From a virus, in the IMG/VR virus record IMGVR_UViG_3300043446_004155, positions 1 through 64,000 of that record: a DNA stretch of 64,000 nucleotides; one strand, 5' to 3'. This document shows, piece after piece, positions 56,733 through 63,961 of the stretch. Below the pieces are notes generated by a model that was not told the DNA's origin, ran no database searches, and was given only the letters and a program-made list of their open reading frames with translations. The position numbers and the translations under genes are program-made. Numbering within the stretch: position 1 is the first letter of the stretch; every line of letters starts with the position of its first letter.

Positions 56733-57457
56733 TTTGTAGCATCATCCGGAACCGGGAACCATTCTTGTTTGGATGGAAGGATCAAATCTTATGCCTCAAG
56801 GATGAAAACCCTGGCATTACGTTTGATCTTTCTGTCTTTGAGAATGACTCTACCGATGGAACGGTTGAGTACCTGCAAGAAATTGAGCCCGAGCTCAAGG
56901 AGGAACTAAACAAGGTCTGGATCCAAACCCGCAAAAAGGACTGGCCTTATTTCGGTTCAATTCGAGCCGAGGATCGGGTGAAGTACCTGGCCATGGCACG
57001 CAACGAATGCCTGGATCGAGCAGACAAAGAAGTTGGCCTCCAGTATTACGACAAGGTTGTTTTCATTGAACCTGACGTTGACTATGACCCCGAGCAGGTC
57101 AGCCAACTTTTTTGGGTGGACGACGACATTGCGTCGCCCTATAGCGTGCATCCCATGAACGTCCAGAGTCATCGCTGGATCTATGACAGCTGGGCAACCC
57201 GCATCAATCCAGAGGATGACATCTTCAAGGGTCCCCGCATCTTCGAGATGCCGCCCCGCCTTGACGTAGCATCAACCTTCAATTGTTTCTGCGTTTATCG
57301 TGCCAAGCCACTTGAGGAAGGTGCACGTTTCTCCGGCATCAACCCATATACCGATTCCTGGGACTGCGACACCACAAACATTTGTTATGAGTTTGCAGAT
57401 CGAGGTTATGACAAGATTGGGCTCTACAATATTCTTTTAACCCACTTAGGAAACTAA
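56720..57457 (+). CDS. CMT1-like (GT69) glycosyltransferase
   Basis: 245 residues. It begins RILICSIIRNREPFLFGWKD, then FDLSVFENDSTDGTVEYLQE. DKVVFIEPDVDYDPEQVSQL holds the DxD-like metal site, and STFNCFCVYRA is the acceptor-side strand. These match the capsule alpha-1,3-mannosyltransferase CMT1 family. It could transfer mannose or the deoxy sugar made by its two neighbours. The start overlaps the ColD-like gene. Confidence 0.7.
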   Translation: MRILICSIIRNREPFLFGWKDQILCLKDENPGITFDLSVFENDSTDGTVEYLQEIEPELKEELNKVWIQTRKKDWPYFGSIRAEDRVKYLAMARNECLDRADKEVGLQYYDKVVFIEPDVDYDPEQVSQLFWVDDDIASPYSVHPMNVQSHRWIYDSWATRINPEDDIFKGPRIFEMPPRLDVASTFNCFCVYRAKPLEEGARFSGINPYTDSWDCDTTNICYEFADRGYDKIGLYNILLTHLGN

Positions 57458-57500
57458 GGCAAACCGTACTGTTTATTCAGGTTCACCGTATTTACGCATC

Positions 57501-57707
57501 ATGGAAAAACTCCCAGAATATATGCAGGTGATTGAAGAGGGTAAAACCCTGGTCGCCAACCACAACAAACTTTTGGAAAGTTTATTGCTATCGAGGCAAG
57601 CTAATGACAACAACATTTATACTGACCAAACAACCAACGGAATCGCAGATGGCTCTTTCAGCGCAGGTGAAGGAATCAGTAGCACAGGCGACGGCACACC
57701 TGCGTGA
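57501..57707 (+). CDS. Small hypothetical protein
   Basis: 68 residues: helical MEKLPEYMQVIEEGKTLVAN, KLLESLLLSRQAN, then a Gly/Ser/Thr-rich end. The last 34 residues overlap the next gene in another frame and could be a readthrough tail. No family is recognised. Confidence 0.5.
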   Translation: MEKLPEYMQVIEEGKTLVANHNKLLESLLLSRQANDNNIYTDQTTNGIADGSFSAGEGISSTGDGTPA

Positions 57708-57876
57708 CGCCCTTGCGTTTGCTGCACGATCCGAACATCCGATTACAATTAGTTCATTGTCAGATCTTTTGATTCGTTGTGAATCATTAGAGCAGATGGA
57801 TGAGATCATGCAGAAGTTTGGCTCATCCTCCAGTCGATCAGGCAACTTGCCCTCCCAAAACTTTGGCAAAGAGTGA
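57604..57876 (+). CDS. Small helical hypothetical protein
   Basis: 90 residues starting MTTTFILTKQPTESQMALSA, mainly helical (VKESVAQATAHLRDALAFAA). A GAGG site lies nine bases before the ATG. It overlaps both neighbours. No family is recognised. Confidence 0.6.
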   Translation: MTTTFILTKQPTESQMALSAQVKESVAQATAHLRDALAFAARSEHPITISSLSDLLIRCESLEQMDEIMQKFGSSSSRSGNLPSQNFGKE

Positions 57877-58030
57877 ACGGTATCGCTTAACAGAAGAGGA
57901 TCGACTCCTCAGATACTTCGCGGAGCTGGAGCGGTTGATACCCAATCCTCCGGCCAATTGGGCTGTGAATGCTAAAGAATGTAAGTGGGCTAAAATATTG
58001 AAAGAAAGAAACAATAAGCCAGATGGCTGA
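57863..58030 (+). CDS. Small cyanophage-type protein
   Basis: 55 residues from a TTG start: MAKSERYRLTEEDRLLRYFA then ELERLIPNPPANWAVNAKEC and KWAKILKERNNKPDG. The RLLRYFAELERLIPNPPANWAVNAKE pattern is very protein-like and familiar from short cyanophage genes. No ATG or GTG fits in frame before it, so the TTG that overlaps the previous stop is preferred. The function is unknown. Confidence 0.6.
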   Translation: MAKSERYRLTEEDRLLRYFAELERLIPNPPANWAVNAKECKWAKILKERNNKPDG

Positions 58031-59213
58031 TATTAACCAACAGATTCTTGGTCAAGCGCTAGGCGGTCAGTTTGATGCCGCATCTTTTTATCGCGCTAAG
58101 AAGGCCGGTTTTTCTGACAGAGATATTATTAACGCAATCAACGCGTCGCCTTCATCTGCCACAGGCCAGATGAAGTTTATTGCACAAAACTATGAAAAAG
58201 CGTTATCGCAGACAGGTCCATCCAGATATCGCAGCGGTTCTTATAGCGCAGGCGGGCAGGAGTGGGGTCCTCAGTTGATGGTTACTCCTAACAAATACAA
58301 CCCTCTTCTCGGCGGACGAGATCCTTACGGTGGAAAATTTTCAAACGTAATGACTGGCGAGGACCCTGGACAAAATTTTGCAAAACGCGGCATGAGTTTT
58401 GCGTACGGTCCCGTAAACGCACAGGATTATGTAAACGAGCAATATTGGAAGGGCCAAGTCAATGTAAACCCAGAAGTTAACTACCGCTGGAATACCGGAG
58501 ACAGTTTGGACCCAGAACGCGACATCGACAATCAGTACGGTCGCCTTGCTGAGATGGACCTGGCTGGCCTAGGGGGCACCGAAGAATATAAAAAATTAGC
58601 GAGGCAGCGGGCAGAAGCATACGAAAAAGGAGGTACGTTAGCGGTTAATGAGTGGGGGGCCGGCTTACATGAAAGCGACCCTCGATTTGCTCAAATTGCA
58701 CAAGATCCAAAAGCATATGCTGCTTACTTTACAGAAACGAGCCCGACTCGCGGTAGCTCTGAAGCAGCGCGTTGGATGGAAGAAGCACTTGGTGGTAAGG
58801 TCATGACACCTTTAGCAGGGGCACCAGGCAAGACAACAACCCCTGGCACACAACCCACCCAGCTTGCCGGCAAAGATTACAAGAATGTTCAAAGTGCTTT
58901 TAAAGCAGCACAAGAAACCGGACAGCGTTTTGGTACGGAAGACATCCGCGCTTTGCGTGAAAGCACTGGCCAAAGCACAAAACAAATTGTGAGGGGGCTG
59001 CGTGAGCAACGTGACGAGGCTGGTCAAACCGGTGGTGTATTGACGCAAGAAGCACGTGATATGTTCCGTGCAATCAAAGAGCCTCGCGGTGAAAGGCCAG
59101 AAGATAAGCCAACGCCAGAAAAAATGGAGAAGCGTCGGCAAGCAGCAAAAGTTGCCGGTAAAGTCGCTGGTGAAAAAGCAGCGCAAGGCGCTTCTAGAGC
59201 AACTGGTATGTAA
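58023..59213 (+). CDS. Large hypothetical protein, possible virion component
   Basis: 396 residues, Gly/Arg/Ala/Lys-rich. It begins MADINQQILGQALGGQFDAA and DRDIINAINASPSS, has a middle part with Asn/Gly/Tyr turns, and a C-terminal basic helix (MEKRRQAAKVAGKVAGEKAA). Repeated R-A-L-R-E-S and R-G-L-R-E-Q patterns lie near residue 300. It overlaps the gene before by eight bases. The function is unknown. Confidence 0.6.
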   Translation: MADINQQILGQALGGQFDAASFYRAKKAGFSDRDIINAINASPSSATGQMKFIAQNYEKALSQTGPSRYRSGSYSAGGQEWGPQLMVTPNKYNPLLGGRDPYGGKFSNVMTGEDPGQNFAKRGMSFAYGPVNAQDYVNEQYWKGQVNVNPEVNYRWNTGDSLDPERDIDNQYGRLAEMDLAGLGGTEEYKKLARQRAEAYEKGGTLAVNEWGAGLHESDPRFAQIAQDPKAYAAYFTETSPTRGSSEAARWMEEALGGKVMTPLAGAPGKTTTPGTQPTQLAGKDYKNVQSAFKAAQETGQRFGTEDIRALRESTGQSTKQIVRGLREQRDEAGQTGGVLTQEARDMFRAIKEPRGERPEDKPTPEKMEKRRQAAKVAGKVAGEKAAQGASRATGM

Positions 59214-59241
59214 AGCTTGCGGGTTCCTGGTTTGAATAAAA

Positions 59242-59523
59242 ATGACTGAAGAAAACAAATATACAAAACCAGGATTGCGCAAGAGTATCAAAGATCGCGT
59301 GATGGCTGGTTCCAAGGGCGGCAAGCCGGGCCAGTGGAGTGCACGCAAGGCTCAGCTTGTTGCACAGGAATACGAGAAAGCAGGTGGCGGATACAGGGGT
59401 GGCAAAGACGAAAAGCAAAAGTCCTTAGAGAAGTGGGGCAAGGAGAAGTGGATGACCAAGGACGAATACGAAAAGCGCGGTAAAGCTAAAGCTGCCGCCA
59501 AGAAATATAAAGAAAGTAAATAA
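59242..59523 (+). CDS. Conserved phage protein (DUF5872-type, tentative)
   Basis: 93 residues. KPGLRKSIKDRVMAGSKGGK then PGQWSARKAQLVAQEYEKAG and LEKWGKEKWMTKDEYEK match a compact, highly conserved family of viral and bacterial proteins I recall as DUF5872; the number is from memory. The KPGQWSARKAQL core is distinctive. It may bind nucleic acid; the function is unknown. It is paired with a similar small basic gene next. Confidence 0.7.
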   Translation: MTEENKYTKPGLRKSIKDRVMAGSKGGKPGQWSARKAQLVAQEYEKAGGGYRGGKDEKQKSLEKWGKEKWMTKDEYEKRGKAKAAAKKYKESK

Positions 59524-59547
59524 AGGTCAAGTATTAGGAATACTGTT

Positions 59548-59751
59548 ATGGCAGACAAGGCTATACAAAAGGGATATACCAAGCGTTATCTACCAGAATC
59601 CGCCTGGGCCTCATTGTCCAAAGAGGAACGTCAAGAGACCGACCAAAAGAAACGCGCTGCTAGCCGCGAAGGAAAACAATTTGTACCAAATACTAGAAAA
59701 GCAAAACTTGCTGGACGCGCAGCCCGCCGTTACCGCGACAGTAAATCCTGA
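59548..59751 (+). CDS. Small basic conserved phage protein
   Basis: 67 residues. KGYTKRYLPESAWASLSKEE then RQETDQKKRAASREGKQFVP and NTRKAKLAGRAARRYRD. The KGYTKRYLP-x-x-AW-x-x-L-S...KK-x-AS-x-x-GKQFVPNT pattern recurs in cyanophages. It sits right after the DUF5872-type gene, as often seen. The function is unknown. Confidence 0.7.
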   Translation: MADKAIQKGYTKRYLPESAWASLSKEERQETDQKKRAASREGKQFVPNTRKAKLAGRAARRYRDSKS

Positions 59752-59762
59752 TATGCTGACAC

Positions 59763-59861
59763 ATGGAGCAATACCGCTCTGGGACTAATAGTCGAAAAGT
59801 CCCTCCACGTTACAAACGTGGTGCTCAACAAAGCGCGGAAGGAAGTATGACCCCGGCTTAG
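59763..59861 (+). CDS. Short basic hypothetical peptide
   Basis: 32 residues: MEQYRSGTNSRKVPPRYKRG then AQQSAEGSMTPA. It has a clean start and stop and ends inside the terminator. It may be a real small gene or chance. Confidence 0.4.
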   Translation: MEQYRSGTNSRKVPPRYKRGAQQSAEGSMTPA

Positions 59862-59877
59862 TACACCGGGGTTTTTT
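59851..59877 (+). terminator. Intrinsic terminator
   Basis: CCCCGG-9-base loop-CCGGGG is followed by six T residues. It closes the small-gene run that begins near 57500. A TATAAT box follows at 59881, marking a new transcript for the gene at 60013. Confidence 0.85.
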
Positions 59878-59886
59878 ATGTATAAT

Positions 59887-60012
59887 ACTTACGTTCCCGC
59901 TCTCTTTTAATCGGGCTGCAAGGGTACGACAAGGAACGTTGTATTAAATGAAGAGTCCCCTAGGCCGCATCGTAGATCATCGTAGGCGGATACTCTCGCC
60001 CTTCCAACAATA
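59887..60012 (+). other. Structured leader before YkgJ-type gene
   Basis: The 126 bases after the TATAAT box and before the ATG at 60013 can form two stems: ACGTTCC/GGAACGT spanning about 45 bases, and AGAGT/ACTCT enclosing CCGC/GGCGG. No gene is present. A long folded 5' leader could be a riboswitch or translational control element. Confidence 0.35.
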
Positions 60013-60357
60013 ATGTCAGACTTTCCTTGTACTGGTTGCGGACTTTGTTGCAAAATGGTTGCCAATGTTCTGGCTAACGCAGCAAATGTACATGAGCCAA
60101 TACTTAAAGATGCGTTAAATAGTTTTCCGTATCAAGCCAAGGAAGATGGAAGTTGCGAAATGCTAGTTGACGACCGTTGCTCTGTATACGAGAACAGACC
60201 TACGATCTGCAATATTGAAAGCATGCAAAAAATTTACGAGAAAACACAAGGCATCTCCAAGGAAGATTACTACACCCTTAACATTTCAATTTGCAATGCT
60301 TTGATTAAGGAGCAAGGATTGCCCCAAAAATATTTTATTCCCCATTTAGGCTCTTAA
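60013..60357 (+). CDS. YkgJ/UPF0153-type Cys cluster protein
   Basis: 114 residues. CTGCGLCCKM at residues 6-15 and CEMLVDDRCSVYENRPTIC near 48-66 give the C-x-x-CG-x-CC...C...C-x-x-Y-x-x-RP-x-x-C pattern of the YkgJ family, thought to chelate iron or zinc. It is a small metalloprotein, possibly an Fe-S or zinc carrier in the cytoplasm. It has its own promoter region and leader. The biological role of the family is poorly known. Confidence 0.75.
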   Translation: MSDFPCTGCGLCCKMVANVLANAANVHEPILKDALNSFPYQAKEDGSCEMLVDDRCSVYENRPTICNIESMQKIYEKTQGISKEDYYTLNISICNALIKEQGLPQKYFIPHLGS

Positions 60358-60377
60358 TAGGGTAAGCTGTTTTTATC

Positions 60378-60452
60378 CGGGGATTAGCTCAGTTTGGCCA
60401 GAGCGCTGCGTTTGGGACGCAGATGCCGCAGGTTCAAATCCTGCATCTCCGA
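60378..60452 (+). tRNA. tRNA-Pro(UGG)
   Basis: A full cloverleaf: acceptor CGGGGAT/ATCTCCG (one G-U pair), D-arm GCTC/GAGC, anticodon arm CTGCG-TTTGGGA-CGCAG with anticodon TGG, and T-arm GCAGG-TTCAAAT-CCTGC. CCA is not encoded. It reads proline codons, perhaps to match phage codon use. Confidence 0.95.
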
Positions 60453-60505
60453 TATCAACAATTCCAATAAATGCCTTATATTAATTACACGAATAAAAAC
60501 TATGA

Positions 60506-60832
60506 ATGCCCTGGAGAGATTCCAAGGAACGCATCAACAAGAATCGACAGAAGCTTCTGGAGTACAAGAAGACTCTGCAATGCGAGCAATGTGGGTTGAA
60601 CGATCATCGTGTCCTTGAGTTTCACCACATCAAGGATAAGGATCAAAACGTTTCACGGATGGTGAGCACTGGGTTAAGCTGGCAAAGAATTGAAAATGAA
60701 ATTAAAAAATGTATTCCATTGTGTTGTAACTGTCACAGGATAGAACACTTTAGACTGATACAAAAGGAAAAAACAAATGCTGTCAACCGATACACGCCTG
60801 AAGGTTCAGTTCATTTGCGATTGTATTGGTAA
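60506..60832 (+). CDS. HNH endonuclease
   Basis: 108 residues. CEQCGLNDHRVLEFHHIKDK then CIPLCCNCHRIEH gives an HNH site with C-x-x-C zinc pairs, catalytic HH and terminal H. The N-terminus is basic (MPWRDSKERINKNRQKLLEY). The last 19 residues overlap the next gene. Such genes often home beside tRNA genes. Confidence 0.8.
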   Translation: MPWRDSKERINKNRQKLLEYKKTLQCEQCGLNDHRVLEFHHIKDKDQNVSRMVSTGLSWQRIENEIKKCIPLCCNCHRIEHFRLIQKEKTNAVNRYTPEGSVHLRLYW

Positions 60833-61094
60833 GGGCGCACCAGTTGAATTAAAGGATATGGCATGGGTGCAAAAACTTGCCACCCGTAATCCAACGGTGG
60901 ATACCTGGCTTCGGCAAGCAAGACGCAAAGCTATACAGGCCGATCAACCCAGCAATGACCTGGATGATTTCTGTAATGCCTTGGACCTTGGTGAACCAGA
61001 CCCCAGTGATCACCTAGTGGGACCACAAGATCCAGTGACATTAGCTGAGTGGTTTACCAGCAGACAGAAATGGTTTCGTGGACAAGCTGATTAA
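60777..61094 (+). CDS. Conserved cyanophage-type hypothetical protein
   Basis: 105 residues. MLSTDTRLKVQFICDCIGKG then APVELKDMAWVQKLATRNPT and VDTWLRQARRKAI. A strong AAAAGGA site lies before the ATG. The mostly helical pattern is familiar from short cyanophage genes, function unknown. It overlaps the 3' end of the HNH gene, so the HNH gene may have been inserted upstream. Confidence 0.7.
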   Translation: MLSTDTRLKVQFICDCIGKGAPVELKDMAWVQKLATRNPTVDTWLRQARRKAIQADQPSNDLDDFCNALDLGEPDPSDHLVGPQDPVTLAEWFTSRQKWFRGQAD

Positions 61095-61101
61095 ATTTTT
61101 G

Positions 61102-63384
61102 TCAACGGAAGAATAGTCCACCTGCTTCTGAGATACCCAACTCTGGAATGCTTAACGTACCAAATGGAGTTGGAAATTTCCATTTACTTCCCCGGCGACG
61201 AGCAGCTTCTGCCCGTGCCAACTGTGATTTAGCTGCTTGTTCGTCTGCTTTCTTATTTAATTTAGTTGAACCGCCTAGTTGCGAAACAACAGCAAGAGGA
61301 TTAGCAATACGAAGACCACCAGCAACTGCTGGAAGAACAGCAGCAGTTGTTGCAGGCGCTAAGCGTTGAGCAAGTCCTGCTCCTGCACCAATGACTGGAG
61401 CGGCCGCTGTTCCAATTGCATATTCGGTAGCAACTTGTTGAGCCGCTTTGCGAAGATTGCCGGTTTCAACAGCTTGCCTGAAGGCGGGATCAAATAATGG
61501 AACAGAACCTGCTAAATCAGTTGTAGTATTAAAACCAGTCCCTATAGCTTGAGAAATTTTTGGTAGAGCTTTGTTGTATACTTCTGCTTGTTTTGCTTTA
61601 GCAGCAATATCAAGTAAAAGATCAGAAGAATTAACACCAGCGCTTTCTAAAACGCGCACAGTGTCACTATCCATCTGAGGACGTTGAATTGTTCCTTGAG
61701 GATTTGCGCCTAAATTTGCGGGGTTAAGATACGTTCTACCGCCTTCTCTAAAATCCATTGGCGCGGCAGACGTAAAACCTCCCATGCCTACACCACGCGC
61801 TTTATCAATTGCAGATCTAATAGAATTATCCGCATAAGTTAAGGCGTCTTCAAAAAAGTCAGGATCACTAGGAGGTGTCCAGCTTCCAAGAAGTGAATTT
61901 GTTGCTCTTGTTACAGGAGGTCTTTGGGGAGTTGAGGGACGCTCTCCCAACGTGTCTTCTAAAATTTGGAAGTTTTTAGGATTAGCTTTAGCTAATGCTT
62001 CATAAACGCGTCGATCTCGCTGGAACTCAGGGGAGTCAATATCTAAACCCTGTTCTGCATAATTTTGACGAACAAAATTTATATAACCAGGGTCTGTTTC
62101 ACCCATTAGCTTTATCAAAGCATTCTTTTTAACATCCCATTCACCGCTTAATGCTCTTGCTTTAATTTGCTCAGGAGAGTTATAAGTAATTTGTTCTTGG
62201 GTTATTTTTTCTTTTAATGCAGGGACTGCGATTTCAGCAGCTTTATTGAGTTCTTGTTGCCACAAATTAGTGTCAACTGTAGGCACTAAAGGAGCATTCA
62301 TCAACGAAAGAGGATTGCCATATGGAATCCCACCAGTGTTGTATCCACCTGCAATTTGTTGTGTAATTACCCGTGGCGGCCCATATTCATTATTCATGAA
62401 TTGGTTAGCAGCCTCTGAGCGTATTGTTCTGCCTTGCCAGTTATCTTTATCAGACCACTCAACACTGCCTCCCCTCTTAAAAGCGTCCCAATTTGCCTGG
62501 ACCTGATCGTAAAATTCTTGCCCTCTTTGGGCCATTGTATTAAATTCTTCTTGACTGATTGGAGGACTCAAGAAAGAAGCAACATTATTTGCGTCCCTAA
62601 ACAAAGAACTTCCTTGTGCTGCACCACGTTGTTGCACAAGAGTACGTCCACTCATTCGTGCATTTCGCTTTGCATCTTCAATCCCTGCTTCATATGCAAG
62701 CGAAGGATCAGATGTAAATACCGGCGCTTGTTGAGTTAAATTTTCTAAGCCAATATTTTGAGCTGCCAGCGGTGTAGCACCAACATTTTCTGCAATCGTA
62801 ATAAGTTCCTCGCCACGCAACGTATTTCCAACGTTGGCAAAGTCATGCATTGCATCGTGTAGTTTTAGCTCATTACCATAAGCCCTTCCTGTTGCCGGAT
62901 TAATTACTGGCCCTGGATCTTGCCCCTCAAAATATTGATTAAGAAAACGTTTAGCTTTTTCTTGTACTGATTCAGTATCACGAATATTTACAGGTGGTTG
63001 TGTAAAATCAAACTCTCTGCCAAAAGGTTGATTTGAATTACTAGAAAATAAACCAGCTTCGTTTGGATTAACAGGAACTACTTTAGGATACAGCTCTTCC
63101 CAATCCGTAACAGGAAGACTACTTGCCGGACCAGAGTGAGGAACAATCTGTACGGCAGCGCCTGGTTTGTTAAAACGAATACCCTGACTTGTATCAACTG
63201 TTTTATCCCAAATTATATCGGATACATTACGAGTTGGGTATTGAGGTTGCGCAAGTCTTACTTGCTCTGTTTCGGCTGCTCGGTTATACAAACTTTGCAG
63301 ATCAGGAGAGAGAGGTTCGCCTGTTTTAGTTGAACGAAGAATTGCAGCGTTTAATTTTACGCGTTCTGCAGGAGTTAATTCCAT
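61102..63384 (-). CDS. Large virion-type protein
   Basis: 760 residues from the ATG at 63384. Mostly soluble, Asn/Gln/Ala-rich; the last 150 residues contain small-residue hydrophobic stretches (ATEYAIGTAAAPVIGAGAGL, ATTAAVLPAVAGGLRIANPL) and basic residues before a C-terminal FPTPFGTLSIPELGI. It resembles the 706-residue protein at 4010 in size and style. A head-internal or ejection protein is inferred. It overlaps the Dps-like gene by one base. Confidence 0.65.
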   Translation of the reverse strand: MELTPAERVKLNAAILRSTKTGEPLSPDLQSLYNRAAETEQVRLAQPQYPTRNVSDIIWDKTVDTSQGIRFNKPGAAVQIVPHSGPASSLPVTDWEELYPKVVPVNPNEAGLFSSNSNQPFGREFDFTQPPVNIRDTESVQEKAKRFLNQYFEGQDPGPVINPATGRAYGNELKLHDAMHDFANVGNTLRGEELITIAENVGATPLAAQNIGLENLTQQAPVFTSDPSLAYEAGIEDAKRNARMSGRTLVQQRGAAQGSSLFRDANNVASFLSPPISQEEFNTMAQRGQEFYDQVQANWDAFKRGGSVEWSDKDNWQGRTIRSEAANQFMNNEYGPPRVITQQIAGGYNTGGIPYGNPLSLMNAPLVPTVDTNLWQQELNKAAEIAVPALKEKITQEQITYNSPEQIKARALSGEWDVKKNALIKLMGETDPGYINFVRQNYAEQGLDIDSPEFQRDRRVYEALAKANPKNFQILEDTLGERPSTPQRPPVTRATNSLLGSWTPPSDPDFFEDALTYADNSIRSAIDKARGVGMGGFTSAAPMDFREGGRTYLNPANLGANPQGTIQRPQMDSDTVRVLESAGVNSSDLLLDIAAKAKQAEVYNKALPKISQAIGTGFNTTTDLAGSVPLFDPAFRQAVETGNLRKAAQQVATEYAIGTAAAPVIGAGAGLAQRLAPATTAAVLPAVAGGLRIANPLAVVSQLGGSTKLNKKADEQAAKSQLARAEAARRRGSKWKFPTPFGTLSIPELGISEAGGLFFR

Positions 63385-63935
63385 CAACCGTTCCGCAATG
63401 TAGCTTTAACAAACCAAGCAGCCTTAAAGGCTTGACCACACAGCTCAGCCATGTAGTTTTGGATATCAATGGCACCCACCTTGGCAGCAACGGGCTCCAA
63501 CTTTTTGGTCTTCATGCCCAGCTCTTCCAGGTTTTTGTAGTACGTGGTGAGCTGATCGGTTCCCTTATAGCTGGTAACGTGTTGGATGCCAGGACCAGCA
63601 TCAGCCAGCCCCCTGGCGCACATAGGCATCAGGTAGTCCATGGACCTGATGAATTCCGACAAAGTATCGAACTGAGTTTGATGAGCCTCGTACTGATCTC
63701 CAAGGAAGGCATGCACCCCGAGGAAGTTCGACCCCTCGTAGTTCAGGTGAATGAGATGGGCTTGTGTCTGAAGTTCCTTGAGGTAGGAAGCCAGGGAGAT
63801 GCACTGCTGGATAAAAGCCCCGACATCACCATTCTTTGAACGGGCAGGACCTTTTGGTTTGGATTGAGGCTCTGGAACAGCTTGCATCGGCGCTGTTTCA
63901 GGAGCAGGAACTGTTTGAGGACCAGGAGTATACAT
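63384..63935 (-). CDS. Dps-like ferritin
   Basis: 183 residues. A Pro-rich N-terminal tail of about 35 residues precedes a four-helix bundle. LIHLNYEGSNFLGVHAFLGD and QFDTLSEFIRSMD hold His63, His75, Asp90 and Glu94, with H-to-D and H-to-E spacings of 27 and 31, equal to those of the Dps ferroxidase ligands. Dps oxidises and stores iron and can cover DNA. The Pro-rich tail is unlike the Lys-rich tail of E. coli Dps. It is unusual in a phage. Confidence 0.7.
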   Translation of the reverse strand: MYTPGPQTVPAPETAPMQAVPEPQSKPKGPARSKNGDVGAFIQQCISLASYLKELQTQAHLIHLNYEGSNFLGVHAFLGDQYEAHQTQFDTLSEFIRSMDYLMPMCARGLADAGPGIQHVTSYKGTDQLTTYYKNLEELGMKTKKLEPVAAKVGAIDIQNYMAELCGQAFKAAWFVKATLRNG

Positions 63936-63961
63936 GGTTTTTAATCAGTAATAGCAGTCTA

